Below, in pieces: positions 1 through 9,675 of a stretch of DNA of 38,147 nucleotides. The notes under the pieces are model-generated. The model searched no databases, was not told the DNA's origin, and saw only the letters and a program-made list of their open reading frames with translations. Source of the stretch: Bremia lactucae (Eukaryota > Oomycota > Peronosporomycetes > Peronosporales > Peronosporaceae). A program made the translations under genes and the position numbers. Location: NCBI RefSeq assembly GCF_004359215.1, contig NC_090616.1:3033894-3072040 (forward strand). The letters run 5' to 3'. Numbering within the stretch: the first letter of the stretch is position 1; every line of letters starts with the position of its first letter.

Positions 1-345
1 TCTTAACGTGTAGTGAAATTTCACTACGCGTTTCATCACTGTTATCGATGCGCCTGTCGCTAGACGCACCGTCATCCTCGTTGGAGGGATGTCGCGCTCA
101 ATATATTTGAGCCTACTACCCTCTAGTGACTGGCGACGAATAAAGTTATTCGACGCTCCGCAGTCCACTAGGGCTTTAAGTGACAAATCATTTGTCACTT
201 TCAATTTCAAGGTGATGAGTGATACCTCATCACCAGGTGCAGAGACACATAATGATTGTGTGTCTGGAGCAACTTTTGTCAAGAGATTTGCAAATTCTCT
301 TGAGGTTGCTGGATCAGTAGGGCGTTGCGCCCCTACTGACCCCGT
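1..345 (-). pseudogene. Retropepsin-like aspartic protease of a Ty3/Gypsy element (partial)
   Basis: The minus strand carries the active-site motif ALVDCGASNNFI at about 170-135, the D-[ST/C]-G-A signature of retroviral-type aspartic proteases (here DCGAS, as in several Gypsy clades). The frame is the -1 frame relative to gag and is open from the gag overlap at about 347 to the window edge. The C-terminal half of the protease, including the flap, lies outside the window. The enzyme would mature the Gag-Pol polyprotein. No internal stop was seen here, so this portion may come from a fairly young copy. Confidence 0.8.
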
Positions 346-354
346 CCATTTTTT
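314..354 (-). promoter_or_regulatory. Probable -1 ribosomal frameshift signal between gag and protease
   Basis: On the minus strand the heptamer A-AAA-AAT (354-348) is phased X-XXY-YYZ to gag. It is followed by an 8-nt spacer (347-340) and a hairpin with a 9-bp stem, TCAGTAGGG (339-331) pairing with CCCTACTGA (322-314). A -1 slip enters the protease frame exactly, and the gag stop TAG lies inside the stem. The signal is read directly from the sequence; that it works in the cell is inference. Confidence 0.7.
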
Positions 355-858
355 GGCGGTCCGCCTCGCTGTTGCGATTTCGCAACAACGTCGGATCCGC
401 GACCGTTGCCCTTTTTGGCATACGATCCAAAATTACGTTCAGTACCTTTTGGTGCTGGACGTGGGGCACTACACTCATGAGCGTAATGTCCCAATTTTTG
501 GCAGCGATGGCATTTCTGCGATCGCTTATTATTCGAAAAGCGAGGTTTCTCGCTTTCGACATAGGAAAGGTCCATGGGTTCTGGACCTCCTAATTCGTGT
601 CGTCTAGGTGGACGATATGATGACGAACTTGCTTGAGCCTGTCTCAAGCTAAAGTCCTCCTGTTCCGCTACGGATATTGCTTCTTCAAGCGTATCCAGTT
701 CCAAGCGGAACAGGTGGGTCTTTACGGGACCATCCGTAAGGCCTTGCATGAACACCGTAATCAACCTGTGTTCATGAACTGGGTTATTTGTTATACAACT
801 CGCTAAGAGTCGTATGTGCTGGCTTGCTTGAGTTTCAGAAGCTCTGAACGAGCTCTGA
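333..858 (-). pseudogene. gag: Gag C-terminal part with CCHC zinc knuckle
   Basis: The minus-strand frame ending at a TAG (335-333) contains a classical retroviral-type zinc knuckle, CHRCQKLGHYAHEC (C-x2-C-x4-H-x4-C), at about 502-543, followed by a basic, glycine- and arginine-rich tail. This is the nucleocapsid-like RNA-binding end of Gag. Upstream, at about 858-765, more gag-like sequence (FRARSELLKLKQ) can be followed but is interrupted by stops. The tail contains an A-AAA-AAT heptamer at 354-348, where the frame would shift into protease. The copy is truncated at its 5' end by the junction with RNase H near 860. Confidence 0.85.
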
Positions 859-859
859 A

Positions 860-2140
860 CTCAGCCCTTGTCGGCCAAAGCATTCTGCTTGTCAGGCTTG
901 TAATTCACCTCAAAGTTGTATTCCGCGAAAAGGATAGCCATCGGGCCATTCTCTGTGAGAGATGGGGTGACTTAGTCGCCGTGCGTAATGACGCGTGATC
1001 TGTATATATCACAAACGGCTTAGAGCCGAGCAGATGAACTCTGAATTTGACGAGAGCATACTTCACAGCATGTAACGCTTTGTCATGAACTAAGTAGTTT
1101 TTTTCGCAGCTTTAAGCTGTCTAGACTCGAACGCAATAACGCGTTCATGCTCATCAACATCTGTTTGTAACAGAGCACTGTCAGTGGCAAAATCTGATCC
1201 GTCACAGACGACACTGAAAGGCCAGTTTGGGTTTGGCATGGCCAAAATCGGGGCATGGATAAGAAACACTACTCTTGACTGCTCGAAAAGCATTATTTTC
1301 GGTGCTAGTCCAGCACCATTCTGTTTCCTTTTTAAGGAGACTAGATAATGGCCTAGCCATTTCAGCGTAATTTTCCCTATATTTGTGTTAATAATTGGCG
1401 AGACCCAACCACTTACGCAAATCCTTTAAGTTTTTAGGAACCGGCCAATCTACTATGGCTTTTACCTTAGCGGGATCCGCTCTAAGGCCTCGCTTTCCAA
1501 TGAAGCATCCTAAAATAGGAATTTCGTCTGCGCCAAAAAGGCATTTAGATGCATTGGCATACAATTTATTTGTGCGCATAGACTCGAGCACTGCTCGCAA
1601 ATGGTCTAAATGGTTTTCCATATCCGACCGACCCTGCTCCGCACGACTATGGACTAGAAAGTCATCGAAATAAGTCTGTGCATAACCTCGATGAGGGCGA
1701 AACAGTTGCGTCACTAGACAACTAAATGTTGCTTGTGCGTTGGAAAGCCCTTGTGGCATAACCAGCCACTCCCAAAACATGGCGCTTGGGTTGCTAACCG
1801 CTGTAAGCGGGATATCGCTAGCTCTCATGAGCAATTAGTAGTAACCATCGACTAAGTCCAATGCACTATACATTGTACACCCCACCATATCGTTTTGAAG
1901 GACAACCTTTCTAAGAAAGGGGGTTGTGCTGGTATAATGACAGCGTTAAGTTTATTATAAGCATGTACAATGCGCCATTTACCATTTGGCTTTTTGACAC
2001 AAAATGTCGGTGTCGAATGAGGAGATTTGCTCTCTCGTACCATTTCAGCCTCGTGCTTAGCACGGAATAAATCGTTAATGACGTCACACTGCTCCCTTGG
2101 GTAAAGGTCTCTAAGTATAGGGGAGTCGAAGAAGACTCCC
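860..2140 (-). pseudogene. Ty3/Gypsy reverse transcriptase-RNase H fragment
   Basis: On the minus strand, RT runs from about 2140 (start of fingers; KKPNGKWRIVHAYNKLN at about 2000-1950) through the palm with YFDDFLVHS (the YxDD box, about 1674-1648) and LGCFIGKRG. RNase H follows, with VVCDGSDFATDSALL near 1210-1165 and the Asp-containing VIYTDHASLRTA near 1012-977. There are frameshifts (for example a missing T in the run near 932), stops, and a break near 1835-1852. The fragment ends after NALAD, where gag sequence starts near 860. It lacks integrase. The right boundary, back to back with a plus-strand gag fragment, is at about 2130-2150. Confidence 0.85.
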
Positions 2141-2142
2141 TC

Positions 2143-2345
2143 TTGAGATGGTTTGTCGAGTTGGAAGATACCATTAGGGCACGTCACATCGTCGACGAGC
2201 AAATGCAAGTCGCATTCTCTCATTTAAATTTGGCTGGTCGTGCCAAAACTTGGGCATCGGGCCTTAAGTTGCGCGACCCGTACGTCTTTGTGTCGCTAGA
2301 GCTTTTAAAGCCCGGCTCAAACAGACGTTTAAACTGCCATGCGGT
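2143..2345 (+). pseudogene. gag: Gag N-terminal/central fragment (family A) fused to RNase H-integrase
   Basis: The plus-strand frame reads RWFVELEDTIRAR, DEQMQVAFSHLNLAGRAKTW and ASGLKL, the conserved retrotransposon Gag core (the LAGRAKTWA region) typical of Ty3/Gypsy capsid domains. A frame change follows near 2310 and gag-like sequence runs to CTGCCA (about 2342). There it switches to the SHRPDYEL segment that normally follows RNase H. About 3 kb of gag 3' end, protease, RT and RNase H is therefore missing. The left end abuts the minus-strand RT fragment. Confidence 0.7.
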
Positions 2346-4173
2346 ATCACACAGGCCGGATTATGAGCTCTCTCATTTAACGACTATCATGTCGCCTATT
2401 CCTGAATTAATCCGTTCGGCTTACGCCAAGGATGAATAGTGTGTAGCTCTGCTACGAGCTTTAAGGAACTCGGATTCAGGTATTAAATTGCCGGCACGTT
2501 TGCGTGCAAGGTTGCATCGATTTTCTATTGATAACGACCTGTTGCTTGATTGCACGGACACTGCGGACCGTCCGCGTGTCGTTGTTCATCATGATGAGGA
2601 TTTGAAGTACCGAATCCTCTAAGAGGCTGACGATACTGTCCTTGGTGGTCATCTCTGTAGAGAAAAGACCTACGGCTCTGTAAGCCAGATTTATTGGTAG
2701 TTCAAACTTTATAAATGGGTAAGCACATATGTTCGCACATGTGAAAGTTGCCAACGGGTTAAACCCTCGGCGCATGCTGCTGCACCACACTGGCGAGCCT
2801 CTTCATCCCCATAGGTTGCTGGGAGTCCATTAGTATGGATTTTGTTTTCGGTCTAAGGAAAGATTCAGCCGGTAACTCCGGCAAAGTGGTCTTTATTGAC
2901 CGATTGAGCAGAATGGCTCACTTAGCGGCCGTGCCGGATTCCATTGATGGTGAAGGTAAAGCAAGGCTATTTTCTGATCGCGTATTTCGACAACACGGTT
3001 TGCGAGTGGCAATTGTCTCTGATCGGGAGCTCCGTTTCACGGGTAAATTCTGGAGATCAATTTTCCGAGTGCTTGGCACCAGATTGAATATGTCCACTGC
3101 GGACCATCCGCAGACCGATTGTCAAACTGAACGTGTCAATCGCGTCATTGAAGACGTTTTTCGCAGTGTGTGTGCTCAGACACCAAATCGCTGGAGCTCC
3201 ATGCTCCAAGTGGTGAAGTTTGCGTTAAATATCGCTGTACATGCCTCTACAGGCTATATTTCGTTCTACGGCAACGGTCTCACCCACCCGCGCGTTCCAT
3301 TAACGATACCACTGCGTGGTTCAGGGCTTGGTGGGGGAGAATTAGCCGATAGGCTTGCTGATATCAGCCCTGTCACCGTCGAAAACGAGCAAGCGAGTTT
3401 CTCGGACGCGATTTAGTGTCTTAAGACATGTAAGGGATACGATGGCTGATAGCCAAGACAAACAAAAAGAACAAGCAGATGCGAACGGCAGAAGTTGTAT
3501 TAATTCTTATGTGGTCTGAGACCGAGTTTTACCAAGCACTAAACACCTACCTACCAACTTGGTTTCCGCAATTCAATACCAAATTGCGCCCGCGCTTTAT
3601 TGGACCAATTTACGGTCGTGGCCAAGAAGGGCCTAGCATATACGCTAAACCTTCCTAGCAAGCTGTGCACGCACCCAGTGCTCTACGTTGGCTTGATTAA
3701 GCCATACCGGGACGCTTCCCACATGGACTTGAAGGCGCTTACGCCGAGACAAGCGGTCAACCGCAGATTGCTGCATCCTTACCAGGATATTCAGCTGGCC
3801 CTCTAAACGAGGCTGCTGACGCTCCAGTGTCGAAAGAGGGTCCCGAACCGCCTCAAAATACTCTCAACCCGAGCAAGGCCCTCACGAAGAAGTTGCACCT
3901 CGTGCCGTAGAGATCAAAGGCTTTCGCCGAAATTTCGGCCCCTCCCGCGCTGCTTGGTGCGCGGGGGAACCTTCAATTTCACGAGGAGAAACTTTAAAGC
4001 GACGTCGTCGTAAGGGTCAATACCAGTATCTGGTGAAGTGGCAAGGGTACACCTCCTCTGAAAACTCTTGGGAATTCGAGGTACCTCTTCGGCAACATTG
4101 CCCGTACGCCGTTGACGTTTTTGAGCACCAAGCTCAGGGTCAACTTGCGTCAAACGACGCTTCCCGCCACTAG
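2340..4173 (+). pseudogene. Integrase and chromodomain end of Ty3/Gypsy pol (family A)
   Basis: In order: the RNase H-integrase linker (SHRPDYEL), an HHCC zinc-binding domain (LGGHL... CESCQRVKP at about 2640-2770), and an integrase core open from 2835 to 3416. The core has its catalytic Asp in MDFVFGL, Asp in VSDRELRF (normally SDRD) and Glu in QTERVNR. A GPFTVV-like C-terminal domain lies near 3600-3720 and a chromodomain (YLVKWQGYTSSENSWEFE) at about 4030-4081, ending at TAG 4171-4173. Several stops and frameshifts (for example near 2440, 2620 and 3415) inactivate it. The chromodomain would target insertion to heterochromatin in an intact element (family knowledge). Confidence 0.85.
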
Positions 4174-5057
4174 ACGTGGGATTGGGTGGATCTATAGCCT
4201 CAGTGCGGCTTCGATCCATGGTTGTACGGTAAACCGAAGCACTAAAATATCGGCTAGGCCTTCTTTTGTATTGTGGCATAAATGCCAAACGTAACTGGCC
4301 TTTGACCTTAAGCTTGGCAAAATCGAAGCGAAGCTTCCGTTCCAAACGAACATCAGCCGCATCCGCAGAATCTCTGATATTTCAAATATTACGGGAGTGG
4401 CGGGCTCGGGTGTACCCAATTCTCAAATGAGACTTTGTTTTCACTCCTTTTTTCGCTTGGAAACAAAACAATCGGAATTTCCCTCATGGAGGTCACCGAA
4501 GCCCCACGGGCTTGATCATGTAAACGCGTCAGATACTGACTTCGCGTCATTACCTTTGGCGTAAGGTATCGCTCATGAAGAGCGTCGCGAGCAGTGATCT
4601 CCTCTGGCGTTCTCACCGTTTCACCGGAGGTCCAGATGGCCAAGCTGTGACGCTATATCTGCAAATAAAATCGAAGTAATCTCGCGATCTCTTTTAGACG
4701 CTCGTCCGCACTAAGCGGAGTGAATCTATACTCACTATGAGTCTTAGCTTTCGCTATCTCGGTAGCTCGACGACGATCTTGTTCCTCTATAAGGATAATC
4801 CGCTCTTGCTCTTCATCGAGCGGATTAGTAATGATGTTGGACTCAGGGTCCTGTGTCCTGCTCAATGCAGTCAAGACATCAGCGACACCACGTTCTGGGA
4901 ACGGATTCGGGGGCCGCCGACGTTCATCTGAAGGAGAAGGCGCGTAAGAGCGACGCTCTTTCTCCTTATCATCTGATGAAGAGTGACTTTCAAAGCCCAC
5001 CATTCCCTCATCGTCGAGGAAGGTGCTCAGCGTCTGTGACGAACGCTTTATTGTCAT
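3914..5057 (-). pseudogene. Antisense ORF between pol and 3' LTR, family A (broken)
   Basis: A true ATG at 5057, 112 bp from the presumed LTR start, opens a minus-strand frame of 134 codons to a TAG at 4653. The same frame continues for a further 84 codons (to 4389), so one substitution splits a 220-codon frame. The product is charged: an acidic, Ser-rich N-terminus (SSSDDKEKERR), then a Glu/Arg-rich probable helical part, then IPIVLFPSEK. A different frame (4345-3914) is open opposite the chromodomain. No known family is recognised. Position and start spacing match antisense frames in families B and C. It could still be a chance antisense frame. Confidence 0.45.
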
Positions 5058-5159
5058 AGGATAAGGGAGTGCAACACATAACTAAACGGTTAGCAGTTTA
5101 TATTCTAATCTCAAAGAGAAAATGAAGCGAATGTTATCACTCGGTGTCAACAGTCTGAT

Positions 5160-5726
5160 TGGGGAAGGTGTATGGGGCACACATTGGTTGGAGAACCGTT
5201 GTTGCGATACATTTACTTAATGGGTAAATACCCTTTATTCTATTCTAAAATAGTTAAATAGTTAAAATCCCATTTAATATGGGCAACAAATGTCGTCACC
5301 GCCAGATAAAAATCTGGCGGCCTAAATCTATTTTTAAGCTAGCTAGGGTAAGGTTTTTAGATTTAAATAATTAAATAAAGCGCAGTTCTCTTTTGATCTT
5401 AAAGCGTTAAGTGCCTTACTAAGGCTTGCGCATTGATCTGTAAGAGATAGAAGCCTTTCTAAGGTATATCCTCTTGAACACTAGTTGCCACTTGATTCTA
5501 CGAACCCCTGAATCCCTTGAACAAGGATTTCTCAAGCTTTAATAGCTTGTACGACCCCCTGAGTTGTTAAACCCATTGTTTCAATAGACCTAAGAGACTT
5601 TCGGGGTCTAAATGGCTTCCTCTGACTTTAGGAGCGAGGTAGCTCCACTTCAATTATATCAGGCTCAAATAACTCTGAAGCTTCGAGGACACCAGTGATC
5701 AGAGCTGAAATTTGGTTAGCGTCAAG
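5160..5726 (+). repeat. Probable 3' end of family A element: polypurine tract and LTR, interrupted by family B
   Basis: TGGGGAAGG at 5160-5168 looks like a polypurine tract and is followed by TGTATGGGG, a plausible LTR start (5169). The sequence to 5726 is AT-rich, contains no ORF, and is cut by the family B insertion at the TCAAG site. It may resume at 14091, where TGGACA near 14118 could be its end. No second copy of this LTR is in the window, so the boundaries are inference. Confidence 0.35.
5722..5726 (+). repeat. Target-site duplication TCAAG, left copy
   Basis: TCAAG immediately precedes the LTR start TGTAAC at 5727 and is repeated immediately after the LTR end CCTACA at 14085. Confidence 0.85.
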
Positions 5727-6076
5727 TGTAACGGGCTAAGTTGCCCTAATGTTACACAGTCCCCGCTAAGTAAACTTGGTGTACTTAAGAGGATGGTCAA
5801 TTACTAAATTTAAGTAATTAGACTCACCACTCGGGTGTGGTTCACATTTGTGACCAAGCCTTGTGTATGTGATGCACATGGGTGCATTCACATTTGGAGG
5901 GATGGCGCCTAGCGTTATCCGTGATGACGGCTAGCGTCATCCGTTATGCGAGGTATCTAGAAAGATACGCTCGCAATACATATTAAGTGTTATCTAAAGA
6001 GATGACATTTTGATTGGTAAAAATAGGTAGTTATATTTATTACGATTAAATATAAATCAGTCTGAAAACTACTTTC
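5727..6076 (+). repeat. Truncated LTR of unit 1 (family B)
   Basis: It matches the first ~350 bp of the complete LTR at 13533-14085, then breaks after CTACTT/CT and continues directly in integrase-linker sequence (GCAGCCATGAAGG). It contains a hairpin, AATTACT (5799-5805)/AGTAATT (5813-5819). Confidence 0.85.
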
Positions 6077-6083
6077 TGCAGCC

Positions 6084-8245
6084 ATGAAGGCATACCACGT
6101 GACGAGCTCATTGGCCTCCGAGATAAAAGAGAGCTACAGTCAGGACGACCACTGTCGCCTGCTGTTGGATCACTTCGGTGGACGAGATGTTTCCCTTCCG
6201 TCGCACCTAAAAGCTAAGCTAAATCGCTTTAGCTGCAGCGATGGCCTGTTATGTTATCAGCTGTCACCTGTGATCCCTTGAGAATCTACATGCTTCATGA
6301 CACAGGTCTCAAGCTGATGATCCTTCACGAGCTCCATGATGCGCCATCTAGTGGGCATCTGGGCCGTAAAAAGACATTCTTACGAGTGTCAGAGGAATTT
6401 TGGTGGCCACATCTATATAGATTAGTGGCCAACTATATTCGCTCTTGCGAACAGTGTCAGTGCATTAAGCCTGCACCGTCCAGCAGTGCGCCACTGAACC
6501 CGCTACCGATTCCAATCCAACTGTCGGAAGTCAGTAAGTCTGGACTTCATGTTTGTCATGCCGCCCGATCAGAAGGGTCGGACAAGGCTAGTCGTCTTTG
6601 TAGACAGACTGAGCAAAATGGTGCATTTAGCACCATGTAAGACATCGATCACAGGCAAGGAGGCAGCTCTCTTGTTCCTGGATCATGTTTAAAGACTACA
6701 CGGAATGGCCGAGTCCATAGTATCGGACCGGGATTCTACGATTTACGTCTGGTTTTTGGCGACATGTGTTCGAGCTGCTAGGTAGCAAGCTCCACATGTC
6801 GACCGCAGATCATCCCAGACCGACGGCCAAACCGAACGTGCCAATCGGGTCGTGGCGGATGTCTATTACACTATAGCAACTCCAAAAGAGTGGAGCAAGC
6901 AATTGCCCTTTGTGGAGTTCGATATAAATAACAGTGTCCACGCCAGTACGGGTGAGACACCGTTTTATGTTAACAGACTGCGCCATCCTCGGACACCAGT
7001 CTCGTTTGTGCGCAGCCCGAATCTTAATGGGGGAGGGCCCCTCACTATGCTCGGTGCGAAAGAGGGACATAGTTTCGTCAATATGACGATGACTTATGAG
7101 GGTATCATCTCAACGACAGAAACTTGCCCTAGTGACCCTGCCAGTTTAGCAGTGTTCAATAAAACTACGCCTTATGACCGACCTCTTGGCGGTATCATAG
7201 GCGAGTTTGATGCCAAAAGCGTGAGCGAGGCTCAACGCTTTGTGGATGAGCGATTAGCCATCACACGTAACTTCCGTGACGCAATGGCAAGCGCACAGGA
7301 CAAGCAAAAGGAATATGCGGACCGAAATGGTCGCAAAATAATGAACACTTTAGAGTGGGTGAAAAAGTACTATTAAGTACTGCTACCCTACCTAAAATGC
7401 AATTTCTGTACAACCTGGAGGTACTACGAAGTTGTTGCCGCGTTTCATTGGGCCCTTTACGGTGGTAGAACAGCAAGAAAAAATACTTCAATCATTAAAA
7501 AATTGGAAAAATATGGAAGTTGAATGCAACAAACACATTTATCCGATTACATTACCTTAAAAGTACACTTGGAGACCTTAATTATAGGCTCACCCTTTCC
7601 CCGTATAAGAAGACGCACCCCTTATTTTACGTGGGTCGTCTGAAACGGTTGTAGACCCAAATGAGGTCACATACCCCCATCCGTCTAAGGAGACCGATCG
7701 TGACGCCCGACTGTGAGTCGAGCGTCGCTCGGGTGAGGGGGGCGGTGAAGGCGAAAAGCTATCGGACCAATGCCTCACACCACGAACAGGACTTGGAGAG
7801 CGAGAGACATCACGCGAGTAACGCGGATCCCTCAGCATTATCCTCTCAAAGAGGCCCAAGCGAGTCTTCAGGCGTTCATAACCCTGACGAACCTTCGCTC
7901 GCACATCAAAGGGATCCGAGGTCAGTCGCGAGACTTGACCCTCGAGATCCGCAATACGTCGTCCAGCAGCACTTAATGCCTGTGACTGAACGGACGAAGG
8001 TAAGGCAGCCGCGAGTAGGTGGGCGAGATCGCCACTCTTATTGGGCGCCGCCTGCACTAATGTATGCGGGTGGTAATCAACGCTTCTTTGTTGGAAGGTT
8101 GCTTGCCTACCGCTCCGTGAGGCAACGATATCAGATCCTCGTCCAATGGAAAGGATACCCGAAGAGTTTTGACTCTTGGGAACCGATCGCTACCCTACGT
8201 ATTGATGTGCCTGGCTTGGTGGCTGCCTATGAAAGGAAGCAATAG
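6084..8245 (+). pseudogene. Integrase-chromodomain pol remnant, unit 1
   Basis: An ATG at 6084 opens the pre-integrase linker. The HHCC domain follows in another frame (HDAPSSGHLG ... CEQC at about 6330-6455). The core domain is split by indels: an extra base near 6515, and a missing C near 6813 in the HPQTDGQTER region. The frame from 6852 to 7376 gives the end of the core and the C-terminal part. A chromodomain is readable at about 8070-8245 (GGNQRFFVGRLL, ILVQWKGYPKSFDSWEP), ending at TAG 8243-8245. A short unrelated, AT-rich insertion of about 85 bp lies near 7470-7560 compared with unit 2. It is not functional. Confidence 0.85.
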
Positions 8246-9185
8246 CTTAGGCCTCTTCGCTAGTCTCAAATGGACTAGCAGAAGTAGCTGTGTGAGAAGA
8301 AACAGGGGGTACAGTCACGCCCATGATTTCTTTCTCACGCAAGCGGGCGAAATTAATTCGCTGCGACCGCTGTTTCATCGCAACGGAATGCAGATGAATG
8401 CGGCGCAGGAATTCCGCCTCAGATTGGTCGGGCGTTTCATTTGAACGCACCACGACCGGGATCGGTAAAATACTATCAAGCGATTTTCCCTGAGTTCTCC
8501 ATGAATTAAAGAAGCCATAATAATTATGTGCGTCTAGAAGAGCGCGCTCTAGGAGCGACGCTCTTGGCTTGTTTAAACATGGCCATTCAAATAGAGGGGC
8601 ATCTTTGGTATGCCACCATCACATAGCCACGTTCTAAACGACTGGCTTATAACACCGACTGAGCACGTTCACGTGTCGTCGGCGGAGCTTTAGGCTCCGA
8701 ATCCTCTATGACAGAACCATTATGGATTATGGTCTGAGCATAAGGCGTTGTGGTTATGCCCTACGGAGAAGCAGCTGCGCCTTTATGGGCAGCGCTCTCA
8801 TTACCTGTCGCTGCGCTATCCAGCGCAGACGACGAGACAGCATTCGTTAATGCTGCTGTCTCCATGTTGTGAGCCATAAAAGAAGTTTGGATGGGTAATA
8901 ATGTGCCATCATCCTTCCTCATGAGCTCGTTGTCCGCATCATTACTATGAGGTTGACGGCAACGGTGTCGACTCATTGTAGTCGACAATGAGCGACGGAT
9001 CAGCATCCTCACTGTTAAAGTGGGATGGGTCCCTTAGCCGTGTTAACGCGACAGCAGCAGTAGCTGTCGGCGTTTCGACCAAGGCATTAGACGCGGCCGG
9101 CGAATTAATGCGGCGCGTGCGCTTAGTATGAGGTTGAGTGGCGTCTTTACAGAAGACCCAACAACGTGGCCTCTTTAGGTGGCAT
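7590..9185 (-). pseudogene. Antisense ORF of unit 1 (broken)
   Basis: On the minus strand an ATG at 9185 (start MPPK), 133 bp from the next LTR, leads into pieces open at 9012-8761, 8453-8247 and 8057-7590. They match the better preserved plus-strand copy at 21410-22765. The last piece contains a heptad-like segment (RRIADLEGQVSRLTSD) and an Arg-Ser-rich tail (SRSPSPVRG). It overlaps the chromodomain and the spacer before it on the opposite strand. Indels interrupt it several times. Confidence 0.45.
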
Positions 9186-9300
9186 CTTTGGCGCCGTGTA
9201 TGGAAACACAGGTCGCTAGAGTGATTAAGTGAACTAGCGGCGCGTGAAGCTGATCGGCAGTTCCTCGCTCCTCTTTGACGAATAAAAAATTGTAAATTCG

Positions 9301-9317
9301 TTCTTAAAGGGGGATGG
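9301..9317 (+). promoter_or_regulatory. Polypurine tract of unit 1
   Basis: TTAAAGGGGGATGG directly precedes the LTR start TGTAAC at 9318; it is the expected primer site for plus-strand DNA synthesis. The same arrangement precedes the LTR at 13533. Confidence 0.75.
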
Positions 9318-9668
9318 TGTAACGGGCTAAAGCTGCCCTTATGTTACACATTCCCCTTTAAGTACACTTGGTGTACCTAAGAGGATGGTCAATTACTAAA
9401 TTTAAGTAATTAGACTCACCACTCGGGTGTGGTTCACATTTGTGACCAAGCCTTGTGTATGTGATGCACATGGGTGCATTCACATTTGGAGGGATGGCGC
9501 CTAGCGTTATCCGTGATGACGGCTAGCGTCATCCGTTATGCGAGGTATCTAGAAAGATACGCTCGCAATACATATTAAGTGTTATCTAAAGAGATGACAT
9601 TTTGATTGGTAAAAATAGGTAGTTATATTTATTACGATTAAATATAAATCAGTCTGAAAACTACTTTC
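9318..9668 (+). repeat. Truncated LTR of unit 2 (family B)
   Basis: Nearly identical to 5727-6076 and broken at exactly the same point, with the same fusion to the integrase linker. Confidence 0.85.
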
Positions 9669-9675
9669 TGCAGCC

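Larger units (their letters stand above)
1..860 (-). mobile_element. Ty3/Gypsy family A gag-protease fragment, leaves the window on the left
   Basis: On the minus strand this segment reads gag C-terminus (about 858 to 333) and then an aspartic protease (about 345 to 1), in normal retrotransposon order. It continues beyond the left edge. At its right end it is joined directly to RNase H sequence of the same orientation, which is not the normal order of a Gypsy element, so the segment is rearranged. The gag part has lost its upstream half. Confidence 0.85.
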
